From Seriola aureovittata (Eukaryota > Chordata > Actinopteri > Carangiformes > Carangidae), in the NCBI RefSeq assembly GCF_021018895.1, contig NC_079377.1:21430001-21494000 (forward strand): a stretch of 64,000 nucleotides of DNA. Direction: 5' to 3'. Below the pieces are notes generated by a model. The model did not search any database and was not told where the DNA came from. It saw only the letters and a program-made list of their open reading frames with translations. Made by a program: the position numbers and the translations under genes. This document shows, in pieces, positions 24,970-59,646 of the stretch. Position 1 is the stretch's first letter; each line of letters begins with the position of its first letter.

Positions 24970-26818
24970 TAACCAGACCTGGTCAAATACTTTTTATGAT
25001 ATTAAAAGTGGAAAGGAACTTGCTCATAGAAAGTGATGGTACAACAATAAGAATACAGATGTTATTAAAATGATAAGAAGTATTGCAGCAGACCAGTGTG
25101 GACAGTCTGGTTTATTCTGCTTCTCTGCTCTGGTGTTTGGGGCTTACCTGCACAGGTGCACAAACAGTAATGATCATTATTTTGCCAGATACAGTATTAC
25201 AATCAGTATTAATGTTAGTTATTTTTGTTGAAATGTTGGCATCTTACAACAACATCCTGACTGTTTTCAAAATGAAGTAAAATGCTGACTCCTGCCAGTA
25301 TTGTAAAATAATGATGTGTTTTATTTTGAAAAGCTTTGATTCACTGCACCATATTCGGGCATGATTTGAAATACTAGCCATGATTTGATCATCAATACTT
25401 ATAATACTGTCACCTGAGTTGTGCAGGAAGCCTCATCCATTTCATACATCAAGCAAGCAACTAAACACACTCCACAATAAAACTGTAGCTGTTTGACTCA
25501 GGTTTGATGCACGCAAACACATGCATGGCTTCAGCTTACAATACTCTCTTCATGGATGTGCGAGTGTACTTATCAGGGCTTCGTATTCATTTGTGCTTTC
25601 CAAATAATGTATAGGAGCCGTCCCCACAGAGCATTATAGGGCTGACGAGCTCCACAGCATGAGTATAAAATATTTGGACCTCCTACTCTACTGAAAACCA
25701 TGATGAGTTTTATGTTTATATATTTCAGCTGTTCTGTCACGGTGGTGCCATCAGATAAATCTGGTACGAGTGCCTCTTGTCTAAAACTATGAATACTAAG
25801 TATGAATACTTCAGTTTAATTAAAATAAAGTCTGTGAGGTAGCAAAACAACAAAAAGAAAGTCTCGGCTGCTGTCTGGTAAATGAAGTGGAGACGGTCCA
25901 TCAAAGGTCCACTTCTGAGTAAACTTGGCTAATTTTTCTAAAGAACATTTTAAGCTTCAATTATTCATCATTTTTGTATCAAAGTTGTGATTTTAAGAGA
26001 GCAGTTTTTTAATCACAGCAGCTGTGGTTTTATTTGTTTATAGTTTGATAAATTTCTGGGGCATTTTATGCTTTTATTAGATAGAAATTAGAAAAATGAA
26101 ACAAAAAGATGGAGACATGCAACAAAGATCCCATCACCAGTCACAAACCGTAGACACTGGAGTTCATGGTCCCTGCCTCAGTGATTGCAGTGCACACGGC
26201 TTCTATCTGCTGCTGGAAGATCATGTGATATTCTTGAAAGCTTGAAAACAGCTACTAAATGGACCCTCTTGTTAGACTGTTATGTCAACTACTGTTTCTA
26301 AAGGCCAGAATGAATCCAGGTAGCAAATACAAACTAATTTTCACATAAAAACAATAAAGTAATCACACTATGCCCCTTCTCCTCCACTATAGTGGGTATA
26401 ATAGTGTGACTACGTGTAGAGAAGTCGATCCTGATATTTTGAGTGAAAGCACAAATTCTCCCTGACTCCTGCCGCGTACACAGAACACATCCTGCAACGC
26501 CATGTTGGTCCACTTTGCTCCTGCTGCTGCAGTCGGCAAGAGAAGGAGACACACACTCCAACTGTAGAAACTAAACAGCAGTGCAGCAGCTTTACTGGTC
26601 AGAGTCTCTTCCAAACTGTCCACAACACCTTCCTCAGTGCACAGAGCCTCTGCAGGTTTCCTTAGCGTATGTGTGAAGTGTGTGTGAGAGTGAGATTGTA
26701 ATTTATGTGATCATGATGATTGTATGGAGTGTCTGGTGTCTGGGTAACACGTCTTCAGTTAGTGTGTGTTCATGTGTCCACACAGTAGTTCTCCACACAC
26801 AGATCATTTTCATCAGTA

Positions 26819-26839
26819 CCCCCCCCCCCCCCCCCCCCC
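26819..26839. repeat. run of 21 C
   Basis: Mononucleotide C run followed by AGTGCTCGG. Such runs are prone to assembly and sequencing length errors. Confidence 0.9.
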
Positions 26840-27250
26840 AGTGCTCGGACTGCAACACACCAACTCACCTCAGGGAGAAAAACAATGACCTGTGTCTCTC
26901 ACACAAACAAACACACACACACACACACTGCTAAAATCTTCTGAGGATACCTCATAAGTTAAAAAGTCTGTTCTGGATTTAAAGGTTTGTGTCTTCCCTC
27001 TCCTTCACCCAGTCTTGTTTTGGTTTTCTCTTGTGGCGCCGTGTCTCTCTCTCTCTCTCTGAATAAAGTGTGTGTAAGGGCTTCACTCTGTCTCTGTACT
27101 GTTATCTCAGCTTTGTTTCTTCACGTACACGTCCGTCAGTCTGTCGCACCTCCCCTCACTCGCTCTTCTTCTTCTCGGTGTCTCCTTGTGCTTACTAAGG
27201 CAAAAGCAAAGAATGTTTCCAGCAAACACTTTTTTGTAACAACTTTAAAC

Positions 27251-27256
27251 AATAAA
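27251..27256 (+). promoter_or_regulatory. peli1: probable peli1 poly(A) signal
   Basis: AATAAA followed by AAGTGACACG and then TGTGTGTGTGTT at about 27280, the usual hexamer plus downstream GU-rich element. It is the last good plus-strand signal before the converging ugp2 end. Confidence 0.6.
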
Positions 27257-27897
27257 GTGTAAAAGTGACACGTTTGACTGTGTGTGTGTTTTATTTGAAT
27301 GGCCAGTAACAAAATCTGTTTTTCAGTTTAGAAATCTAAAGCAGAGAGTAGGATATTTATGTTACTTATTTATTTGTGTTGTGATAAACAAACTCTCAAC
27401 CTAACCCTGAAATTAGTTAGTTTAGTCAACTCAAGGCATCAACATGTCAAAAAATGTCACGTCATAGTATAATAAGGTATAAAACATTATATTATAGTAA
27501 GGCATAAATATGTCAAGAAACGTCCTAGAATTAATTATAAGAATGACATTTCTAGTCATTTTGTGTTAATTTCAATTTCTCCTACTCACATCTTTTTGAT
27601 GTCACCTGTCCTGATTCATTAAAAAAAAAAAAAACTTTATGGAAAAGAAGAAGATGCCAAATACTGGATCAGATAGAAAAACAAATACAATTCTTAAACG
27701 TTTCAGTTCTGTCCTGTGATCTTCGTTGTGTTTCTCTTCTTTGTATTTCGCCTCATTGACACCAGACTTGAAACCATCGTACAGTTAATGTTATTATTCA
27801 TTAACTTTTTCATCCGTCTGAATGAAGTTGACTAAATGAAGCGATGGTGGGTGCACACACACAAGGGATGACACATGCTCAGTAGTTCATATTGCAC
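27257..27897. other. spacer between converging peli1 and ugp2
   Basis: About 640 bp of AT-rich DNA between the last peli1 poly(A) signal (27251) and the most distal ugp2 candidate (27898-27903, minus strand). No exon seen. In mammals the VPS54 gene occupies this interval. Confidence 0.6.
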
Positions 27898-29407
27898 TTT
27901 ATTCAGCTCTGAGGAGGCAGAACTGGGCGCAGACCTCGTCACTGTCACAGATCAACATTTATTGCTTTTGGGCTGCCAGGCCGCACGTCTCACATCTCAA
28001 GTATTCTCACACTAAAACTCTTGCGTACATGGTTTAAAATGTCCCGTCTCGCTTTGTGTGAAGACTCGACGCTGAATGACGAGATGGACAGAGAGGAAAC
28101 AGGAGAGATTTGACACCTTAATGGAGGCAGAAGGTTTCATACAACATGTGAACATACTGATAAAAACAAAGAAATAATGCACAATGTGATATTTTTCGTT
28201 ATCTACATCACACTGGGACAATATAAATAAAGGCCTTCACTTTGAAATGAATATAATTTTAACTATTACGTAACATTTCATGGCATTGTCACATATCAGA
28301 CCTGGACAGACACGGATCATTACAGTCCAAAAGCTACAGGGCAGAACAAAGACAAGAGGTTGTTCGGGCATCACATGGGTGACAGCTTGGTTCCTTTCTA
28401 TGGCACAAACTCCTGCGAGCTTTACAGTCTTTACCAGGTGAGTCTGGACACTGCAGGTGGAAATACGCTCTACGCTCTATAACCTGGGAATCACAGGAGA
28501 AAGGTTCAAAATATATTTCTTAGCACAAACTTCACTTCAGGCTTGACTTCTGCACGGTTCAACAAATTCACAACGCACAGTTTTGTTTCTTGTTTTAAGT
28601 TAACACTGCGCTGATTGATATCTTTATTAATAAGATAATAATTATTAACAGTGGATCAAATGACTACAGAGTTTTTTTTTTGTGTGTGTGTCTTTCAGCC
28701 CATTGTTTTGGTGACGTCACACTGCTCCAATAAACCCACTGCACGCTACCTGCCATGAACATATCACAGCTGATCTGTAGAACCGGGTCGAGTTGCTGTA
28801 GCGAGGTCTTTTCTATTTGTGCTAGAAATAAACGCTCTAAACTCCTCCGTCACTTCAGAAAGCAGATTACTTCTCTACGTACGTACATTATGTGATTGCA
28901 TTAGCAGTGCTGTAGGTGCACACTGAGGATGAAGCTGATGATGATGATGATGATCAGGTTTGTTCCTCATTCATCTCTATTTTCAGTATTTTGACAGGTT
29001 TGTATTTTTCTGGCCAGGAAACAGTGAAAATCATGAGTTAAAACTAGAATTTAAAAAATAAAAATCTGAAATGTTGATTTTCTCTCTATAATGAATATAG
29101 CTCATTATGTAAAGTGACAGCTATGATTAGCTCTTTATTAATACTATTACAGTTTTATATTATATAATAAACAGCCTGTAGAGGGCAGTATATGCAAGCT
29201 ACACACACTCCCAACAACCAACCGTGTAAACTACGTCCTAATGTACCACTGCACATGCGATCACACACAGCCTTCGGGGAAACGCCACTTCCTCTCACAA
29301 TCTGTTGTCGGGTAAAGAGGACAAACAGGTCACATGACTGGGATAAAGCCAAGTAGGTCACATGATGGGGTAGGGGGTAGGGGGTAGGTGGTGGGGTGGA
29401 AAAGGCC
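27898..29407 (-). other. ugp2: ugp2 3' UTR and flank (extent uncertain)
   Basis: Minus-strand AATAAA motifs that could end the mRNA lie at 29134-29139, 27958-27963 and 27898-27903. The last two have GT-containing sequence after them. Directly after the stop the mRNA would carry a C-rich stretch, CCCCACCACCTACCCCC repeated, at 29367-29396. A (GAT)n tract sits near 28930. No exon seen. Confidence 0.5.
29367..29396 (-). promoter_or_regulatory. ugp2: C-rich element at the start of the ugp2 3' UTR
   Basis: The plus strand reads GGGGTAGGGGGTAGGGGGTA followed by GGTGGTGGGG, so the ugp2 transcript has repeated TACCCCC units 10-40 nt after its stop. Such C-rich tracts are bound by PCBP/hnRNP K proteins in other mRNAs; binding here is inference. 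The DNA plus strand could also form a G-quadruplex. Confidence 0.4.
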
Positions 29408-54528
<25,121 letters not shown>

Positions 54529-57365
54529 CTGGACAGAGAAGACAGGGGAAGATGAGGTGAAAAGGTTTCTTCACAGTTGCAATATAATTTTTATCGAGTC
54601 AAACCGTCTCTTTAGGCTCGTCAATGAACAAAACAATATTTCCAGTTTGTCAAGTTTATTTTTCACTCAGAGCATATCGTAGTCATGATTCTTTAATAAT
54701 CTAATTTAGCCATTATCTCTGTAATGATTGTTTATGTTGTGTATTTCTGATAATAGTTATCAGTTTTCTTTTTAAATCTCAACCATCAATATCAATATTG
54801 ACTTTGAAAATCTATTGTTAAGACACATCCAGCATGGCTTGTAAACTCCCTGACTGACTACAGGTACAGGAAGGGATGTAATCACACCTGTGAACGAAGC
54901 ACCTCTGAGCCTAATTATTTCAATTGCTTTAATTAACTAGCACAAGTAGCTTCGGCTTGAAATGACAGTAAATGTGATTATTGTCATTGTCATTAGGAGC
55001 CCCTGTTCTATTCACAAGACCTAAAAGCAGTGGCTGGAGAATTCAACCAGCAAACTGTGCCCAAAAATCAGATGTTACTGGCACATTTTAGTTGCCCAGG
55101 AAGCCTGAAATGCTGTAGTAAGTTGTAAGTTAAAGGCAGGCTGGCTGCAAGCCTGAGGTGGTGAAATAAAACCAGTGAATGACCTGGAGAACTTTGACCA
55201 GGACTCCACCTGGCTGCCTTTCAGAAAGCTATGAACAACACTTTTCAAACCAGCTGTGGATTGATTTTAGTCAGATTTTTTAAAATTCAGTTTGAGAAGT
55301 GGTGTGCTCATGCCCAGATGGGAGGCTCGATCATTTAAAAAAATTAGAGTTTACAACCAACCGACCAATCTCAAATGCATTCAAGAGATACCATCTGTCA
55401 CAGGCAAAGGATAGTGGTCATGTGGTGACACAAAACACAATGTAAAAGAAAACTTTAATGTGCATTTAAGAGCTCTTGAGCCTCAGATAGCAGGACTTTC
55501 ACATGAAGGCATCAACTCAAGTATTTTAAGTGTTGACAGAAATAAGACTGAGCATGGTAATCACATGTGAGGGATCATTTAGTATAAGGGGCAAATTATA
55601 AGTCTCCACAAGCTGATTTCAATTCTGAACTGATATGAATAAAAAACCAGTACCTGCATCAAAATAGAGTTGAGAAATGCCTGGAATGCAGAAAAAACAT
55701 TAGAAAAGGTGTTTGGCTCTAAGGAATGATGATTTTGGTAAATGAAGATCTATGAAAACACGGATTCTGTTCAGGGTTATAACTAAAATACCTTCCACAT
55801 CATCACGTACCTTCCACATAAAGTGCCATGTTTCAGCTGCCAAAGAGCGACCGGTTCAGCAATACATACGGTTAAATAACAAGATGAATCCAAAACAGAG
55901 CACACGGCACTGTTTCAAGTTAAAAATCCCCCCGAGAGCAGAACCGAAGTGTCATTGAACATACATCCCGTAAATGAATAGAAAAGTTTCTTAGAGGTAT
56001 CCTAAAAGCCAGTCACAGATCATTCATTCAGAGGTGTGCAACCCTTTAAGTCCATTCACCACTGACGCTGAGGAAAAGGCATCCTGTCAACCTCAAAAAA
56101 AAAAAAAAAAAAAAAAAGAAGAAGAAGGAAAACAAGGAAACATTCATCCGATCACATTTATCTCTGGCCAGCAGCCAAGTATAGTCTCTCAACATGAAGC
56201 TGGACCTGATCTAAGAGGATCTTTTATTCCTTGCGGTGGCCGCCTCTCGTTTTCCAGCCCCAGTACTGTAAACCACGTCACAAATCCTGGCTCTGACACC
56301 CAACCTCTGGCCGTGTTTCTCTTGTCCCTCGCCCCCTGCCTACAATTTTATTACCTTATTATTAAAGCGTCTTTTTCTTTTTTTTTCCTTTTTTTTTTTT
56401 ACACCAGAGTCCACCTACTTGTACTGCCAACAAACCTCCAGTCAATTATTAACCGGAGAGAGGCACACTAGTGACTCCATCCGCACAACCTGCGTGCCTG
56501 ACGGGGAACTTGAGAGGCTAGAGGATGCGGAAATGAATCAATGATGGATGGTGGACGGAGGGTCGGTATGTACTCAAGAAAAATACATATTAACGCTGGA
56601 TACAGTGTTTACAGTCTTGGCAAGTCAAGTCCGTGAACGCTACACTACGAGTAAAAACGACCGCTTACGATTTATGTCTAAAAGAAAAACCGTTGAGCTA
56701 CAATAGCTAACGTGAAGAGACGACCACCAACGCGAGTCGCTCGGGAAAACGGGCAAATCAAAACGTTTCTCAGATTTAAAGCCATTTTTCTTACTGTGTG
56801 ACTGTAGGATGCTGGTGGAAAAAAAAAAGTCGATGGGGTCGGCCTGGTCCTGCGGGTCTGAAGGACCACAGCAATCCCGCAGACAAGAAGACAGACAGCA
56901 GGGGTACACTAAGATCGATGTTTTGTTTTGTTTTTTTCTTTAACAGGTTTTCATCTTAAAACTTCGGGCTTCTGTTTCCCGTCGACATCGCTGAGTAAAA
57001 AAAAATCACAAAAAGACAAAAAGAAAACTTAAAAAACGAAATGTCAGTAGTTTGAAGATTCCGAGCAGGGGCGAATGGGAATGTCGCAGGGGGACGGCAG
57101 CCAATCAAAACGTTGTTTTTCTGTGACGCATTTTTGAACGACCAATAGATTTCTGCAACGTGCGATATGTTTTCTGACAATTCCGGGTGAAAGAATGCTC
57201 GAAATTTTGGAAATAAAATACCAGAAGTACACATACATCCGCCCTTATCCCGTATAACATCTTTAAGTAAAAGCTTTTAAAGTACATCAATATATCATTA
57301 TGAGTAGCATCAAACTGACTGAGCAGCAGTGAACATCTCACCAGGTACAACAGATTCACCCCGGG

Positions 57366-57548
57366 CAGTGAAGGAGGAAGTATCCAGATTAAAGTAAAAG
57401 TGCTACCACCGTGCTGTCAAAATACTCCATTACAAGTAAAAATGTCAAACAGTTCCCCGTGACATTGTTATATTATTATAATTTATGCATTAATGTGAAA
57501 AAACATTTTACTGCCGAATTTGCTGCACTGTTTTATACAAGGCTGCAT
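57366..57548. repeat. dispersed repeat B, left half
   Basis: CAGTGAAGGAGGAAGTATCC, AAAATACTCCATTACAAGTA and ATTTATGCATTAATGTG are the typical first half of this family. The second half resumes after an inserted repeat A. Confidence 0.65.
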
Positions 57549-57550
57549 TA

Positions 57551-57782
57551 TTAAGGCTTCATTATGGATTAATCTGTTGACTTGTCTTGATCAATCGATT
57601 GATTGCTTGGTTTGTAAAACTTCAGAAAATAGTGAGAAATGGCCAAAGTGACACCTTCAAAAGTCAAACCTCACAATTAGAAAGGAAAAGCAGCAAATCC
57701 TGACTTTTGAGAAACATGACATTTTTAATTGATGTTTTGATTTTCTGTTGGAACCAATTAATCGATTATTCATTACAGTGCT
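57551..57782. repeat. dispersed repeat A, copy 5, inside repeat B
   Basis: GGATTAATCTGTTGACTTGT, GATCAATCGATTGATTGCTT, CTTCAGAAAATAGTGAG and CAATTAATCGATTATTCATT follow the family order. Opposite orientation to copy 1. Confidence 0.65.
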
Positions 57783-58035
57783 ACTTTTATATACTATTGG
57801 GTAATTTAATCGGTAACGAGCTCCTCTTCTGTATGTAACAGATTGTAGTAAAGTTTTATTTTTATTGGAAAAGTGACTTGTAACAATAGCTATTAGATAA
57901 TAGTAGTACAACAAAAAGTGCAATATTTCCATCCGAACTGTAATGGAGAAGAAGTAAAAAGTATAAAATGAGTACAAGTACCTCAAATGTGTACTGAACT
58001 ACAGTACTTGAGTGTATGTACCTCCAACAGTGATC
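57783..58035. repeat. dispersed repeat B, right half
   Basis: TATATACTATTGGGTAATTT, AGTGCAATATTTCCATCCG and GAGTACAAGTACCTCAAATG, then ACAGTACTTGAGTGTATGTA: the usual right end of the family. Confidence 0.7.
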
Positions 58036-59453
58036 CCATTATTGTCAGACTGGAGAATCCTTTTGGTAGAGTAGCCCACTATTATAGTCTGTATCAACAA
58101 TGACACATTGTGAAGTAATTAGAGAAGTTACATAATTGTTTCTCATCCTGCTGGTAAGTAAAACAATGAGGAAACACTGCCCCTGCCTGGTGAAACTGTG
58201 ACAGTACACTGTACCTCAGTGTTTCAAATAGCAGGCGTCAACTTGGACTATTTTTTATCTCTGCAGGAAATGGAAGTATTACTGTACTTCTCATCACTGT
58301 GCAGTCCGATGTCACAAGCATCAACTGAAAAACTTGACATACCTGAAGACAAACTGTGGTCTACAGTATACTGGTACTGGAAGACAACCGATTGTCATAT
58401 TTTTCACCCCCACCCCTTCCACTCTGCAAATATCAGTCCTAACATTTAGAAAAGCTGGAAGTTTGTTGATCACCTCATCCATCCCTTCTTATCTAATGCA
58501 CGTTTGTAAGGGACTGGAGCCTTTCTCTGAACATTCAGAGAGAAGCAACGTAAACTTAAGACAGGCTGTCAGTCTTGTGTATTGTATTGATTGTATTTGG
58601 AGCTGCAGTGCAGAGACCAAGACAAATTCCCCCACGGGAACAATGAGATTCCATAACATTCACACCTACGTGCAAGACATCAACTCAAGACATGGCGACA
58701 ACATAGTTGGAAACAAATTTAACACCGTAAACAAAAAAACAACAACAACACAACTATATTGTTTAATTTTTTATTATTTCAGCTTAAAAGTTATCCATTC
58801 CAGTGTTTGAGGACTTAGTGCATCACTGACTATATGTAACAACCATCCATTCACTTACCCCCAGAGAAAAATTATTGGAAAATAGCTGGTAACAGATCTG
58901 GTGGACCTCCAGTATATACTGCATACTTAAGGTAGAGTTATACTTGTGCGTCACAATGTACAGCAACCTTGTCAAGGGGTCTCTGGTGTTTACTGAACAG
59001 GAGAATATAATGCCATGTAGTCATTCATAGCCAAAGCAAACCTGCTTACGTTCTTTTCACTTTGCAATAGACAGTGGCAATAAGAATGAGTAGGTTTGTA
59101 ACAGAAAGAGCTTTGCTACATCACAGAATATGTACGGTGATTCAGTCATTTTAAGATTACTGAGCTTTAATAACTCACTTAATGTCGTCTTCACTATCGA
59201 CACCATGCCAGCTCCAGCAGGTTTGGAAACTTGTGAAAGAAAACACAAGAAACCCAAGCTCGCCAATCACTGTGTCTAGCTGCTGTACATTTTTAAAGAG
59301 GGTGCACGTTAGTGTAAGTGGCTGTGTGCATAGGCTCTATGTTTTTACTGCACAGCCTCCCAACACACAAGTATAAATCCAACTTTACACTCATAAACAC
59401 TGACTCACTCTCTCTCTCTCACACACACAGTAATGCAGGGGTTTGTGGAGTGC

Positions 59454-59459
59454 TTTATT
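59454..59459 (-). promoter_or_regulatory. mdh1: mdh1 poly(A) signal
   Basis: AATAAA on the minus strand, 64 nt after the first stop, overlapping the second stop (TAATAAA). Downstream on that strand is a GT/CA-rich stretch. It gives a very short 3' UTR. Confidence 0.8.
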
Positions 59460-59526
59460 ACAGGCGTGCTTCTGGAGTTTTGGGGCTGTCTAAGTGCTGG
59501 TAGGGAGGACCTGCAGGGTTTAGTCA
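59458..59526 (-). CDS. mdh1: putative stop-codon readthrough extension of mdh1 ending in a peroxisomal signal
   Basis: The stop reads TGA-CTA. In frame there are 21 sense codons (LNPAGPPYQHLDSPKTPEARL over 59461-59523, split here as LNPAGPPYQH and LDSPKTPEARL) before TAA at 59458-59460. The last three residues, ARL, fit the PTS1 consensus [SAC]-[KRH]-[LM]. Known background: mammalian MDH1 is read through at UGA-CUA to a peroxisomal form ending CRL. The TAA overlaps the AATAAA signal, so the extension fills almost the whole 3' UTR. Readthrough in this species is inferred, not shown. Confidence 0.75.
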
Positions 59527-59646
59527 TACACCCAGGAAAGACACAGCTGTGTCCCTCTCTTCTATCAGCTCCGCTGCTGTGGCGTCCATCTTCAATCGGG
59601 AAAAATCATTGATGGCCAGGCCATCCACAATCTTCCAGGACTTGTC
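59524..59646 (-). CDS. mdh1: mdh1 last exon to the first stop
   Basis: 123 bp encoding [20 protein letters not shown] then [20 protein letters not shown] and TGA. Acceptor CCCTCAG. The C-terminus is diverged from and slightly shorter than human. Confidence 0.97.
   Translation of the reverse strand, partial: DKSWKIVDGLAINDFSRLKMDATAAELIEERDTAVSFLGV

Larger units (their letters stand above)
24003..27270 (+). other. peli1: peli1 3' UTR (inferred) with AU-rich and CA-repeat elements
   Basis: No coding exon is seen for 3.2 kb after the stop. The stretch has AU-rich pentamers, including a TTATTTATG-like ARE at 24415-24423, an interrupted CA array at 24907-24967 and a run of 21 C at 26819-26839. 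The first clearly canonical poly(A) context is AATAAA at 27251 with a GT-rich stretch just after it. Earlier AATAAA motifs (for example 27062) could be alternative sites. PELI1 mRNAs are known to have long, regulated 3' UTRs. Confidence 0.6.
54529..59453. other. ugp2 5' side and ugp2-mdh1 spacer
   Basis: 4.9 kb. The missing small first exon and promoter of ugp2 should lie here; the relatively CpG-rich stretch 56450-57250 is the best promoter candidate, but no start exon could be fixed. An A run is at 56095-56117. Repeat B split by repeat A fills 57366-58035. No other gene seen. Confidence 0.55.

Noticed and set aside
27062..27067. AATAAA after a CT repeat as the peli1 mRNA end
   Set aside because: Possible alternative site, but 27251 has a better downstream GT-rich element; kept only as an alternative.
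24003..29407. Search for VPS54 exons
   Set aside because: No minus- or plus-strand frame between the two genes reads like VPS54; the open frames are short and unsupported.
55790..55820. Minus-strand donor-like GGAAG|GTACGTG and GGAAG|GTATTT as ugp2 exon 1
   Set aside because: Joining gives the frame ATG-TGG-AAG-GTC-TGA, an immediate stop. It could only be a non-coding exon, for which there is no further support.
56678..56997. Minus-strand ATGs (for example one reading MSTGNRSPKF, another MALNLRNV) as the missing ugp2 first exon
   Set aside because: Neither is followed by a GT donor in the phase needed to join the exon at 54528, and neither resembles the UGP2 N-terminus.
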